From Cristatella mucedo (taxonomy: Eukaryota > Bryozoa > Phylactolaemata > Cristatellidae), in assembly GCA_009760855.2 (NCBI GenBank), contig WPIO01000014.1, forward strand, positions 1,441,001 to 1,505,000: a stretch of 64,000 nt of DNA, given 5' to 3'. The stretch's first letter is position 1; each line of letters starts with the position of its first letter. Below are positions 1 to 10,420 of the stretch, piece after piece. A program made the position numbers and the translations under genes. The notes under the pieces are model-generated. The model was not told the origin of the DNA. It did no database searches and was given only the letters and a program-made list of their open reading frames with translations.

Positions 1-1
1 T

Positions 2-637
2 GGGGTGGCAGTGAATAGTCACAATCACATAATCGTTGCAGACAAGGACAACCATCGCGTCCAGGTGTTCACCGCAGACGGCATATTTCTCTTAAAGTTT
101 GGAGAGAAAGGCGTCAGGAACGGGCAGTTCAACTACCCGTGGGACCTTGCGGTAAATAACGACGATTGTATCCTGGTGTCGGACACCCGAAACCACAGAG
201 TGCAGCTGTTCACACAAGGGGGCCACTTTGTTAGCAAATATGGTTTTGATGGCCAGCTGTGGAAGCACTTCGACTCGCCACGCGGCGTCTGCTTCAACCG
301 CGAGGGGCAGGCTCTGGTGACTGACTTCAATAATCATCGCTTGCTTATTATTGATCCCGACTTTCAGTCGGCTCACTTTTTGGGTAGCGAAGGTTCTGCC
401 AACGGCCAGTTCCTTCGACCCCAAGGTGTGACCGTTGACGCCGATGGTAACATCATCGTGGCTGACTCACGGAATCATCGCATACAGATATTTAATGCCA
501 GTGGTGCATTTGTGACCAAGTTTGGTTCCTACGGAACTGCAGCTAACCAATTGGACCGGCCGTCGGGGATATGTATCTCCCCTGACGGGATGATACTAGT
601 GGTAGACTTTGGTAATAACAGGATCCAGGCTTTTTAG
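2..637 (+). CDS. TRIM71: LIN-41/TRIM71 C-terminal NHL domain, last coding exon (5' partial)
   Basis: The frame is open from the first bases of the window (Gly-Val-Ala-Val...) to a TAG at 635-637 and has no internal ATG start, so this is the 3' end of a longer gene. The 210 residues counted from position 5 show five NHL strand motifs of the form hhVxDxxNHRhQhF at about residues 9-22, 56-69, 103-116, 150-163 and 197-210, a 47-residue period. Segments such as [38 protein letters not shown] and [18 protein letters not shown] match the LIN-41/TRIM71 subgroup better than Brat or MEI-P26. In that family the six-bladed NHL propeller binds stem-loops in target mRNAs and represses them, while an upstream RING/B-box region (outside the window) carries ubiquitin-ligase function. 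The protein ends right after the last blade, as is usual for TRIM71. No frameshift or internal stop is seen. Confidence 0.95.
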   Translation, partial: GVAVNSHNHIIVADKDNHRVQVFTADGIFLLKFGEKGVRNGQFNYPWDLAVNNDDCILVSDTRNHRVQLFTQGGHFVSKYGFDGQLWKHFDSPRGVCFNREGQALVTDFNNHRLLIIDPDFQSAHFLGSEGSANGQFLRPQGVTVDADGNIIVADSRNHRIQIFNASGAFVTKFGSYGTAANQLDRPSGICISPDGMILVVDFGNNRIQAF

Positions 638-686
638 GCTTGCCAAGTGTTGGCCTTTGCCGGCAGTTGAATTCCAAACCAGTAAT

Positions 687-694
687 CTACCTCA
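687..694 (+). promoter_or_regulatory. let-7 microRNA 8-mer seed site in the lin-41 3' UTR
   Basis: CTACCTCA is the exact complement of let-7 nucleotides 1-8 (UGAGGUAG). It lies 49 bases after the stop codon. AACC at 677-680 could add pairing to let-7 nucleotides 11-14, with a longer internal loop on the target side. let-7 repression of lin-41/TRIM71 is established in nematodes and vertebrates; use of this particular site is inferred. Confidence 0.75.
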
Positions 695-1672
695 CTCTCT
701 CTCCCATCCCATTTGATTTTGGGAGGAGGTGCTCTCGGCTGCAAAATATTTTCAACGACATTTGTACTACACTGCTCAGGTCAGGTATGCCTTCTCAGGT
801 CAATGAATCATGCATCTATTTTGTCTGGATATTTAAGGTTTTGTTACTTTTTGTAATAATCGTTTCTGCATGGAGTTTTATTGCTCTAAGCATCATTCTC
901 TAGCATCTAAAGATGGCAGACAAGAATCTGTGTCCCATAGCAAACGATAGTGTTCATATTTTACCTTGCGGTAATTTTGCAGATTTGTTAAGGCAACCGT
1001 TTTGTCTATCGTGCTGTTTCGCACGATACGGTTTCTAAGATATTCGCGACTGTTCTCGGGACGCGTTTGTAGTTAGATTTCGCTTTCAAAAAGAGCATTA
1101 CTGCTTGGTTCTGGGCTTTGAGACAGCCTGCTCCAAGCCACACGTGCAACCGTCAACATGATCGCCTCTCTGATGCAGCAGCCTAGCTGTTGCATCCGGC
1201 AGACATCTGGCTGTCATATTGCGGGTCAAAATGCTCTCAACGAGATGCCTGTCCTCCAGTCCACGTGGCTCCATGCTGCCGTATGTTGGCTCTGGGCGTC
1301 GTCTCTAGGACGCCATGCACTGTCGCACAGCTGCGAACTGAGCACGACGACCTGGCTAGGCTGTAGCGAAGCTGTATATGCGAAACCACTCTCTACTGTC
1401 GATTCGACAACTAATCTGACGGCAGAGGCAGACGTCTCGAAAGCTGCTCGGAGCTACCGACTGTCGTGCTGCCCATAAGCCTGCTGCTCAGCTGACATGT
1501 TCCTGGACATGCGACAGGTGCTGCTGCTCATACACAGCTCCGCGCGGAGTGGAGTGCATGGTGCAGCCACAGTAACTAAGGAACAGACGACCGCTCGAAG
1601 CGCGCGTCTGAAGCGGCCGTCGGTCGAAAATTAGATTCAAATCTGACCTCGTTTTTTGTTTCGAGGCTTAGA

Positions 1673-1678
1673 AATAAA
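1673..1678 (+). terminator. Candidate polyadenylation signal for lin-41
   Basis: This is the first canonical AATAAA after the lin-41 stop, followed by a T/G-rich stretch (cagttttgcccgttgtgg). It is placed by motif only. Confidence 0.4.
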
Positions 1679-2317
1679 CAGTTTTGCCCGTTGTGGAAAA
1701 TTTGCTGCTGCTTTTAAACGGTCTGCCCCAAGGTCTCAGTGACTCGTCAATGGTTTACATCATCTGCTCACCCGTGCGAAATTTTGGAAGGTGCGGGAAC
1801 TTTTTGGTCATGAATGGGGGTGCCGGTTTGCTGACGGGCTGACTTCATGCTTCTGGGCACCGAGGCACCAGCAAGGTTCAAATCAAGCTGACAGTAGGGT
1901 TTTAGCTTTACGGTTACGCCAGACTGGGTCCACTGTGCCAACGGTGCATGCAGGCGGAAAGGAGACATGAAGGTTATCATAGATTCACTCTCTCTTTCTC
2001 TCTCCACGGGGGACCACAAGTTCAGTGAAATACATCTTAGTCTGCGAATGGGGAGATGAGAATTATTTGTTTACTATACTCTTAAGCTATAACCGTGGAC
2101 GGTTCCATCAGTAAGCTATGCACGCGGCACATTCACTTTCGGAACGATGGCCCACGAGGCGGGCTATCGTTACAGGACGCTATTAAACCGTGTTAAGCAT
2201 TGTGGCTAAGCTGTATTATGCATAGGCTTTCTAGTTCTATGTACAACTTTTCAACCTTGGCCAATATTAGCCTATATTAATAGTTGCAAATCAGGATGGC
2301 ATCCTACTAATGGTAGC
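1679..2317. other. Intergenic, nothing recognised
   Basis: No conserved coding frame, SINE or LINE was recognised. It holds a short CT-rich run near 1990-2005. Confidence 0.5.
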
Positions 2318-2822
2318 TATCATAACATTGCTAAAATTAGGGCTTGTTTAGATAAGGATACCACGTCCAAGTTGGTCCATGCATTCGTGACATCTCGTCT
2401 CGACTTCTGCAACTCACTGCTTACTGGCCTACCAGCATGTGCGATCAGGCGATTGCAGCTTGTGCAAAACTCTGCAGCTAGGCTTGTCTGCCGTGAGCGT
2501 CGCAGTTGCCACATTACTCCACTTCTCGCCGACCTGCACTGGTTACCAGTCAAGCAACGGATTGACTTCAAGGTTTTGTCGCTCACTTTTAGGTCTCTTC
2601 ATTCTATGGCTCCAGCCTATCTTTCAGAGATACTACCCCATCAGGCAAAGCATCGTACCACTCGCTTTTCGGAATCCAACAGTCTAGAAATACCTCGTAC
2701 AAACCTTAAATCCTTTGGAGACCGTGCATTTAGCTCGTATGCTCCCACAGCCTGGAACTCCCTCCCGACCTGCATCAGAACATCCCCTGACCTGACCACA
2801 TTTAAAAGAAACTTAAAAAATT
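2318..2822 (+). mobile_element. LINE-A fragment (CR1/L2-like), RT C-terminal region
   Basis: The frame 2372-2875 translates to the C-terminal (thumb and beyond) part of a CR1/L2-superfamily ORF2. Landmarks are the motif LVQNSAARLVCRERRS, then DLHWLPVKQRIDFKVLSLTFRSLHS, FGDRAFSSYAPTAWNSLPT and SPDLTTFKRNL. Homology to the copy at 42504 starts near 2318, inside ORF2, so the 5' part is missing. It stops at about 2822 in a poly(A)/ATT-like junction, so the usual 3' UTR and (ATT)n tail are absent. No stop interrupts the retained frame, which suggests a fairly young insertion. Confidence 0.85.
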
Positions 2823-3691
2823 ATTATATCATCAATAATAACGTGACAATCTTCGGGGGTGGGATAGCTTCCTGATATTTTGTCTTGCAGTGAGCTAAGC
2901 AGTCGCCCCCTAGGGCTAAAGCAGTGAGCCTCGGTGGCGCTCAGAACGGGTTCCAAATTAAAGCTTTGACAAGACGCTCATGAACTCTTCTGGGTCAACG
3001 TAAAACGATACTTTTCGCGGAAATGAACTTGCCGCACGTATTCTTGCGAGTGGTACAGGCCGCGACCGGTTGGTGTCCACGCCCACGCCACGTGGAGTCG
3101 CGCTGGCGGTCGGGGGACGGGGCGTCACCGACACTGAATCGCTCTGCTTTAGCCGTTGTTAGCGGTGCCGTTATGGTTAGTGCCGATAATGAACCTCAGC
3201 GACCGGTCTACTTTCATGAACGCGCACCTTTACAGCTAATCAATGAGGCGGGTGGGCATTCAAATTAAGAGCAGTGCCCAGTGGTTGACAGCATCCGGCT
3301 GACGGGTCCAGCATGGCGCCCGCCGCGCGGCTTGAACTCGTTATCCGGAGCTCTCGTGACCCGCACTGACAGACCTACTGCGGCCCCCCTCCCCTACGGA
3401 GCCTCCGCAAGGGACGTTCGATTTGTTGTTGATAAGCCAATGACCCGTGTCATCCGATAAAAAGATACCAAGCTGTTTTTCTGGCGTTTTAGTCAAGGAG
3501 AAAGAATTCCACAGCTTAGCTTCTACGCTCGCGCAGTTGCCAAGGTCGGCAAAGTCCAACTGGGTGAGACTGCATGAGAGCAAGCGCTTCTGCAGCGCCC
3601 TTCTAACCTAACAAAATGTCCGACGTGCCGCGGAGGCGCAGGAGCAGCGACGGCTCTCTGCGATTTCCGGAAATGACCAATAAAAAAAATC
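2823..3691. other. Intergenic, nothing recognised
   Basis: Moderately GC-rich sequence. Short open frames at 3023-3268 (+) and 3341-3583 (-) show no recognisable domain and are probably chance. Confidence 0.5.
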
Positions 3692-3856
3692 CTAGCTGAT
3701 TAAACAGCCTCATTTTAAATAGCGACAGAAAAGCCCTTACGGCTATCACCGCCACTTGCAGTGGCGATAATAAAGAATCACCCACTGCAGGAATTGAACC
3801 CACGACCTCGGTTGCGAGGTCGTGAAAGCAACCGCCTTACCCAGTGCGAGCCACTC
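3692..3856 (-). mobile_element. tRNA-derived SINE, family S1
   Basis: Read on the minus strand, the element starts with a tRNA-like head containing an A-box-like TGGCTCGCACTGGG and a B box GGTTCAATTCC. A body follows with TGCAGTGGG...CCACTGCA complementarity, and it ends at GCTGTTTAATCAGCTAG. The same architecture recurs at about a dozen places here, which supports an interspersed Pol III SINE and not a tRNA gene. Confidence 0.8.
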
Positions 3857-4335
3857 GATACGTCCCGCGGTTGTCGCCACGTCTCGCTCTCTGCGCGCGC
3901 GCAAAATGCGCTCTGGGCCCCGAGCCTGTTCTAGCCTGTTCTAGCATGCTCTAGCGCCCGTTTCGTATAGCGCCCAGCGTCGAAAGGCCGCAACTGCAGC
4001 TCCGAATGGCGCGCGCCATTCGGAGCGGCGCCGCGGCGCTAGATCGGCGAGATTATGACCGTGGCCCGCATTCACTCGCGGCGGCTCTTGAAATATAACT
4101 ATTAGGAAGGAACTGTTCGTGCCGCCACTATCCACGGTTCGGCGGCGGCATACGAGCCTTAGCGGACCTGTACGGACAGGCGCTTGTGTGGCGTCGCGTT
4201 CGCATTCGCGAGCCGGCGGAAGTTGAACCGGGAGGATTTTTGATGGTCGGCAGTTCGGGCCCTGCTCGCGGTGCGATCGTTGACCTTTGACCGTTTGTCT
4301 GCGCTGGCTGGCCTACTGGCGCTTGCAATCGGGCG
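3857..4335. other. GC-rich spacer with a long palindrome
   Basis: No gene recognised. It contains three imperfect copies of CTGTTCTAGC near 3925-3955 and the 28-bp palindrome listed separately. Confidence 0.5.
3999..4026. repeat. 28-bp perfect palindrome, no spacer
   Basis: The 14-base arm GCTCCGAATGGCGC is followed directly by its exact reverse complement GCGCCATTCGGAGC. The centre lies between 4012 and 4013. Confidence 0.95.
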
Positions 4336-5345
4336 CTCGCCCGTCGGTGCAAAACTCTGCAGCCAGGCTTGTCTGTCGCGAGCGGCGCGGCTGCCACATC
4401 GCCGAACCGCTTCTCGCCGACCTGCATTAGTGGCTAACCGGTCAAGCAACGGATCGGCTTCAAGGTCACTGTCGCTCGCTTTTAGGTCGCTTCATTCTCG
4501 GGCTGCAGCCTGTTTCTCAGATCTACTCCCCCCCACCAGGCCAAGCTCCGTACCACCCGCTTTTCGGAATCCAACAGTTTACCAATACCTCGTACAAAGC
4601 TCAAATCCTTTGGAGACCGCGCATTTAGTTCGTATGCTCCCAAAGCATGGAACTCACTCCCGACTTGCGTCCCAATATCCCCTGACTTGACCACATTTAA
4701 AAAAAACTTAAAAACGCACTTAATTAGGACGGCATTTAGTGGGTCCTGTGATTCGTCCTTCATGTGCTTATGCGTGCAGACACTGTGCATGCTGCCACTA
4801 ACCACATTTGCATGCTGACCCTGTGCATGTCACACCTAACCAAAGCCTGGAACTCCCTCCTAACCTACATCAGAACATCCCCTGACCTGACCACATTTAA
4901 AAGGAACTTAAAAAACACACCCATTTAGGACAGCATTTAGTGGGTCCCTGTGATTCGTCCTTGATGTGCTTATGCGTGCTGACACTGTGCATGCTGCCAC
5001 TAACCACATTTGCATGCTGACCCCCGTGCATGTCACCCCTAACCATATTATTAATGTTGCTTGTTTTTCAAGCATGATTTTACTTACCATTCAATTGCAT
5101 TTCACTTTGCAGTAAATGTAAAGTGCCTAGAAAGAGATTAAGTTCTCTGAGGGCGCTTTATCAAATGCATTATTATTATTATTATTATTACAACCATGTT
5201 ATTCATGTTGTTTATCAAGCATGATATTACTCACCATTCAATCGCGTTTCCCTTTGCAGCAAATGTAAAGCGCCTAGAAAGAGATTTAGCTCTCTGAGGG
5301 CGTTTTATCAAGTGCATTAATAATAATAATAATATTCTTATTATT
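4336..5345 (+). mobile_element. LINE-A fragment interrupted by a second LINE-A copy
   Basis: The outer copy runs 4336-4842 (diverged RT C-terminal region with several frameshifts, then the 3' UTR). It resumes at 5192-5345 with the rest of the 3' UTR, the hairpin tail (AAGCGCCTAGAAAGAGA... GAGGGCGTTTTATCAAGTGC) and a (TAA/ATT)n end. The break point is filled by another LINE-A 3' fragment. Confidence 0.8.
4843..5191 (+). mobile_element. Nested 5'-truncated LINE-A 3' fragment
   Basis: It begins inside the end of ORF2 (AAGCCTGGAACTCCC), continues through the C-terminal codons and 3' UTR, and ends in (ATT)n. It is flanked by AACCA at 4838-4842 and AACCA at 5192-5196, a probable 5-bp target-site duplication within the outer LINE-A. 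Confidence 0.75.
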
Positions 5346-5754
5346 ATCTTCGCTGCGTCTGATGCAGCACGTCCGCAACCCTCCGTCGCAGTGGAATAGA
5401 CGTCTCTATGCCACGGATATGGCTTATTCTTTTAAGGCGTCAACGCTCCTGTTCGGTTGCAGCCGTGCTCTCCGCTACCGTCGGCACGCGTGCGTGCGTG
5501 CGTCGGTGCTGCACCTGCAAGTCACTAGCCGCCGTGGTTCAAAGGCTCAGGGTTTCGCTAGTGTCGCTCAGTCGGCGGACGCTGGCACTGTGACGTGGTG
5601 CACTGTGTCGGTGGATTAGGAACTTTGGTGCTGAGGCCGCCGCATCTCAGAGTGTGTAGCGTTTGAAATCGGAAGTGTTGGGGCCTTGTGGAGCAGTACG
5701 CTTAGCAGTCGTCTTGCGCTAGTCTCGCTGCTTGTGGCTATACCGATCGAGCTT
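5346..5754. other. Intergenic, nothing recognised
   Basis: No domain or repeat recognised. Short overlapping frames around 5362-5619 look like chance. Confidence 0.45.
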
Positions 5755-5824
5755 CCGTTGCAGCAAATGTGAAGTGAGTAGAAAGAGATTGAGTTTCTTA
5801 GGGTGCCATATCAAATTCATTATA

Positions 5825-5853
<29 letters not shown>
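5755..5853 (+). mobile_element. LINE-A 3' tail fragment
   Basis: It matches the LINE-A terminus (TTGCAGCAAATGTGAAG, AGAAAGAGATTGAGTTTCT, then (ATT)n). Only about 100 bases remain. Confidence 0.7.
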
Positions 5854-5856
<3 letters not shown>

Positions 5857-6118
5857 GGTGAAGATTGAACATGCAGGAAGGATTTATGTATTCGCATGAT
5901 TCAGTTGCGTACTGGCAGCAACATTGACTACTTGAGCGCTGTTGTAGCTGACTGCAGTGCCGAACTTAGCAATTTAGTAAAATCCTCTGCTGAACTCACA
6001 CATTACATTACGTTACATGTGCAATTTTGGTTCCGATCTTTATAAAATTAAGCAAATTGACGTGCAGCATTGTCCCGACCTTGGAGAATTTCGAATGCAT
6101 GCCCATGTCAACATATAT

Positions 6119-6246
6119 TTCATTTATATAGCGTTTTAAGAGAACTTCATCTTTATTCCGGCGCTTCGTATCTGCCACGTGGCTCGAGCCTACGATCTCG
6201 GCCAGACCTTGGTCGGGGCAAGAGCGCCTTAACCACAGGGCGTAAC
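6119..6246 (-). mobile_element. tRNA-derived SINE, family S2
   Basis: On the minus strand it has a tRNA-like head (TTAAGGCGCTCTTGCCCCGACC), a B-box-like GGCTCGAGCC, and the S2 tail GCGCCGGAATAAAGATGAAGTTCTCTTAAAACGC. It is diverged. Confidence 0.7.
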
Positions 6247-6311
6247 TAATCTTGCGAAGCAGTGGTTGATGGTTGAGTAGCATATACTGTAGTAGCATTT
6301 GGACAAACAAG

Positions 6312-6600
6312 TCTTGAGAGAGTTGATACCCTGAAGGCAGAGGTTAAGTGGTTATGCCTGAAACAAAAGCTAGAAATATCTACCGTGAACGTTACGGCTA
6401 GCCAGCAATCTGCTGAGAGTAATGCTGAGACTGTTCCTATACAGAAACTTAAGTGTTCCAATGGAGGCGGCAGGACAACCTTACTACAGCTCATCTAGAA
6501 GATGTCAAGGACGACGAGGTGACCAATCTTGCGTAGCTGCAGGCCGTGGTTGAAGCTCCGTGTGGTGAACTCGGGAAGCCCGTATGTAAGGCTCGAGGAG
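6312..6600 (+). pseudogene. Coding-like remnant with helical, charged protein
   Basis: In one frame about 62 codons read as a heptad-like, charged sequence (TSLERVDTLKAEVKWLCLK, then QKLEISTVNVTASQQSAESN) to a stop near 6498. A neighbouring frame then continues with EDVKDDEVTNLA and LQAVVEAPCGELGKPVC. The composition suggests a decayed protein with a coiled coil, as in LINE ORF1 proteins. I do not recognise the family, and the frame change marks it as broken. Confidence 0.3.
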
Positions 6601-6749
6601 CCGAAGTTAATGATTCTTTAGGACAGCATAGAAATAGCTACAGATAATGGGCTGCGGGTATCTTGTACCCTTGTAGCCTTGACTACTGTAATACGTAGGG
6701 CAAGTGGTTCTTCATTCGGTGCCGGGCTATAGTCGGCACCGGAAGTGGA

Positions 6750-6878
6750 GCCTTTGAGCCAAATGTAAAGAGCATAGAAAGAGATTGAATTCTCTGAGGG
6801 AGCTTTATCAAGTGTATTATTGTTGCTCTTATTATTATTGTTATTATTATTGTTATTATCGTTATTATTAGTTATTTT
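6750..6878 (+). mobile_element. LINE-A 3' tail fragment with (ATT)n
   Basis: GCCAAATGTAAAGAGCATAG, AGAAAGAGATTGAATTCTCTGAGG and an interrupted (ATT/GTT)n run match the LINE-A terminus. Confidence 0.75.
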
Positions 6879-7211
6879 ATGCAAGCTGCTGAGACCATGG
6901 CTGAGGCTGCCCGGATGCTGGAGCTGATTCTACGCGAGCATCCTGCCGACGGTGTCCGCGCTACGAGAGTAAAGCGTCTGTTTGTTGCCAACTCTGGCTG
7001 GACGCCCGATGAGGACCCTTGCTTTTGCGAATATGTGCACTGCATTAGTGCGACTATGTATTACTTGCTGCTTCCTTACGATGATGGAAAGGACTGCTTA
7101 TCGATCACGGGACTGCTACGTTTCCGCGAATGCTCCTCTTCGCGGTTTTGTCTACTCGGGAAGCTCGCTATTCTGAGTAGCGTGCGGTCTACGCGGCTTC
7201 TCCTGCGATGA
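6879..7211 (+). CDS. Unrecognised ORF directly after a LINE-A tail
   Basis: The 110-codon frame has an internal ATG at 6897 in a strong context (GAGACCATGG). The first 45 residues from there look protein-like: an amphipathic helix, LELILREHPADGVRATRVKR, then GWTPDEDPC. The second half is less convincing. No family is recognised and no splice signals were confirmed. It could be the start of a transposon ORF. Confidence 0.2.
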   Translation: MQAAETMAEAARMLELILREHPADGVRATRVKRLFVANSGWTPDEDPCFCEYVHCISATMYYLLLPYDDGKDCLSITGLLRFRECSSSRFCLLGKLAILSSVRSTRLLLR

Positions 7212-7899
7212 TTTCATTGACTTTGTGACGTGGTGGATGCGATGACGCTAATTTGGTGACACACAAGTGTCAGCCAACTTTGTGCTTTAGCGATCGCAGC
7301 TACGACTGGCGAATCGGTAATAGTGAGTCGAAAGTCGATCAGCGGGTATATGCTCATAAGAGCATTGCTGGCTTTGTTTAAAAAACACCACACACTGCCT
7401 AACTAAATTCGAGGCAGATAAGCGTGGATTTTTGTTAAGACGATGCCAGCAATGAGCCCAATAAGTCGAAGGCAATCGCTATTGCAGCTTAGAGGGCAGG
7501 GAGGAGCCTTGCGCAAGTGCCTACTGATCCAGCTCGTTTGTAGCAGGATTTGTCATGCGTTAGCAAGGATTAGCGTCACTGCGTCAGCTACGTTTGTGAC
7601 CCAACAACGTTCGTGCTTAAGTTGCTACACGGTGCTTCAAAAGTTACTGCTGCCCGGTGAAGCTAGCGACGAGCGATAAGCCCGCTTTCTGGCTGCTGCA
7701 GCGCTCTATGAATAATGCCGATCCTTTCGAACCGTCAGCCAATAGTCAATAGCGTGTATAGTGAATAGTGTTTAGCGTGAATTTTGGCTAGTATTTACTC
7801 TAGCTCCGCAGACGCCATTTAGCAATCGCACAGAAGCAGCGTCGAGCACCACCCACCTTAGCTCCGAAGTCAAGTGTGCATGCTTTCCGCTACAAGTAT
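7212..7899. other. Intergenic, nothing recognised
   Basis: Short frames only (7443-7679 + is the longest) and no repeat family recognised. Confidence 0.45.
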
Positions 7900-8100
7900 A
7901 ATAATAAAAATGATAATGATAATAATAATGCACTTGATACAGTGCCCTCAGAGAACTCAATCTCTCTCTAGGCGCTTTACATTTGCTGCAAAGGGAAATG
8001 CAATTGAATGGTGAGTAACATCATGCTTGATAAACAACATGAATAACATGGTTTGGGGTGACATGCACAGGGTCGGCATGCAAATGTGGTTAGTGGCATT
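7900..8100 (-). mobile_element. LINE-A 3' end fragment, minus strand
   Basis: Starting from (AAT)n it carries the complement of the hairpin tail and about 150 bases of 3' UTR, up to the segment that on this strand reads GCAAATGTGGTTAGTGGCA. It is head-to-head with the next plus-strand copy. Confidence 0.85.
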
Positions 8101-8104
8101 GCAA

Positions 8105-8780
8105 ACATGTAGGCCTGCTTAAACAGGGATACAATATCCAGGTTGGTCCATGCTATTTGTGGAATTCCGTCTCGACTTCTGCAACTCACTACTCGCAGGA
8201 CTTCCGACCTGTGCAATAAGGCGCTCACAGTTGCTGAAAAACTCAGCAGCCAGGCTTGTGTGTCATGAACGTCGCAGTTGCCACATTACGCTATACCACG
8301 TTTCACCGACCTGCACTGACTCCCCATCAAGCAGCGTGTCTACTTAAAGGTTCTGTCACTCACTTTTATATCCCTTCAGTCTCTTGCTCCAAGCTGCCCA
8401 CTCGAACTGCTCCCCAATCACGCCAGGCGTCGTACTACCAGCTGTTCTGACTCAAGCGGTTTAGCCGTGCTTCGAACCAACCTCAAATCCATTGGCGACC
8501 CCGACTTTATTTGCGTGCTCCCAAAGCTTGGAACTCATTCCCTACTGAAGTCACGACATCCTCTTACTTGACGACATTTAAGAAGAAGCTAAAAAGCACT
8601 CCTGCTCCTCACAGCATTTGCTACGGTCTGTGTAAATTGTTCGTCGCGTGCTTATGAGCGTTTGACACTATGCATGTTATCGCTAACAGATTGAAAGGAT
8701 TCCTTTACAGCGTTGTGTATTTCTAGAAAGAGATTTAGTTATCTTAGGAAGAAAACCAATATAATAATATTATTATTATT
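8105..8780 (+). mobile_element. Diverged LINE-A fragment, RT C-terminus to tail
   Basis: From GGATACAATATCCAGGTTGG onward it parallels the 42504 copy: the LDFCNSLLAGLPTCAIRR segment at 8170-8225, the LHWLP region, the WNS segment and SYLTTFKKKLKS, then a shortened 3' UTR and a (TAA/ATT)n end near 8760-8780. Several frameshifts break the frame, so it is an old copy. Confidence 0.75.
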
Positions 8781-8789
8781 ACTTAACAT

Positions 8790-9850
8790 TCCTGGCAGAC
8801 TTAAAGGCCAACAATGAAGCGACGGAAGGAGCTGAGAAGGTGTGGGAGGAGTAGTGACGATGGAACGCTTGCTTTGTATGGAAATAATTTGTACTTGCAT
8901 TTATCTTGCTGACAAAAAAGTGCGAAAAAAGATCTACCGTACTAGATCGCACAAGGACCGCTAGATGAGGTGCTGACATGGGAGTGGTTAAGAAGACGGT
9001 TAGTGGTCAACGTCGGGATTTTTTTATTATGCATTTTTATTTTTTTATCTGTGCGTTAAGGTTAGAATGTGCTTGATCTAAGATGGATTGGCACGATCTG
9101 GAACAGTCCTTGCCAGAAAGTTGATAGACAGTCAGTCCTGATCTTGCTTATGGTTTCTCTAGCTTTCGCTCAGTACTCCTGGCTGGTTTAATTTATAGAA
9201 CAAATCGCATGCCACCTTGGTGAGGGCATATACAGAGGTCAGAGGCCAGAGGAGCAAACTCCGCCCGCAGATTGGCTACTGTGGCGTTGAAGCATTCCAC
9301 CAGTAAGGGCGAGATGGAAGGAGGAAGATAAGCGCGTATGGACAGCTTCAATCTCAAGGATGCTTTCGTGATTCGAAGGTGATTTAGGATATTGAAGGGG
9401 ATACAAGCTGCAGATTGAATGAAATCCACCAGTGGTCAGGTGTATAGAATTGAGTAAGGTTAGGAATAGATAGCATAAACTTGTGGGAGAATATTTGATC
9501 GAGTGTGTGGCCTTTGTTGTGAGCAAGGCGATGTAAATGAGCCATAGGAGGAAATAAATCAGTCAACGTACGAAATCTGGCACATAAGGGGTCATTTGGG
9601 TCATCAAAGTGAATGTTGAAATCACCCAATACAAGGAAAGGCGATTTATTGAGCACTAAATAGAAACGAGATAAAAAACCTGGAAACAAAATAAGACTTT
9701 GTACCAGGGGCGATAGGTTAATGCCGCTGTGCGAAACTTTCTTTCTTTTGGAGGCATTGATTACAGGTGCTTCGAAAGCAGATGCTGGATTTAGGGTTGA
9801 GTGGTCGAAGCATTGAAATATAAGTTCAGCGCAGCGCATTTGAAAATATG
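8790..9850 (-). mobile_element. LINE-A fragment with endonuclease and linker region, minus strand
   Basis: The minus frame 9384-9839 shows apurinic/apyrimidinic-type endonuclease motifs: FLVLGDFNIHFDDPNDPLC, NKGHTLDQIF and a late DH pair (YTPDHWWISF). Downstream on the same strand the linker before the RT follows, with segments that pair with the copy at 51.6-52.5 kb. Frameshifts near 9430 and 9200 break it. It gives the EN part of the family whose RT part is seen at 42.5 kb. Confidence 0.75.
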
Positions 9851-10311
9851 ACCCGGGAATTCATCATCATTCACGAAATCAATCCCAATCTGGTTTCAAA
9901 CAGATGGCTCAGAACTATATTAGGTAGAAAAGGCCAACTCGAATGAAAAGCTTCTTGAGTGAAAATATTCTTGAGAGAGATCTAAGCTTGCTTGAAATCT
10001 GACTCCATTTCTGAAACGTTAAGACAGTTTTTTGGATCAAAGGTAAATTAAAGTCTTGTTTTCATATAGTTAAGAAGACCATTAAAATTTTTTTAGTCCA
10101 TATTATTATTAATTCTAAAATTAAAAGCACGCAGACATGTAAAAAGTCAGGATATCGTTGGATAGGAAATCCAGCCAAAGGCAGAAGTGCGACAGAGGTG
10201 CGTGTGAGTGTATATCAAGAATGCTGTCAGTAGAGGTATGAGACGATTGACGGACATGTCCTTCCTAAGCAGGCCGTGGACTCAATTGAGAATATGAACA
10301 AGTGTGTATGG
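9851..10311. other. Probable older repeat-derived spacer
   Basis: AT-rich sequence without a conserved frame. It may include diverged 5' LINE sequence, but I cannot show it. Confidence 0.3.
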
Positions 10312-10420
10312 AATTCTAACGAACTTAATCTCTACCCAGGTGCTTTACGTATGCCGCAGGGGTCGAGCCCACGGCCTTAGTCGCTAAAGGAAAGCGCCTG
10401 ATCCCTGCGCCAAAACAGGG
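10312..10420 (-). mobile_element. tRNA-derived SINE S2, diverged
   Basis: Complement of the S2 tail (GAACTTAATCTCTACCCAGG), then CCGCAGGGGTCGAGCCCACG (B-box side), then the head (AAGCGCCTGATCCCTGCGCC). Confidence 0.6.

Larger units (their letters stand above)
638..1678 (+). other. Probable 3' UTR of TRIM71/lin-41
   Basis: This non-coding stretch follows the lin-41 stop codon and runs to the first clear AATAAA. It contains no recognisable transposon. Short open frames at 640-903 and 1158-1478 have no family resemblance and are treated as chance. It carries a perfect let-7 seed site at 687-694. The 3' end of the UTR is inferred, not shown. Confidence 0.5.

Noticed and set aside
640-903. 87-codon frame after the lin-41 stop as a readthrough extension
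   Set aside because: It is in another frame, and the LIN-41 protein ends normally after the last NHL blade.
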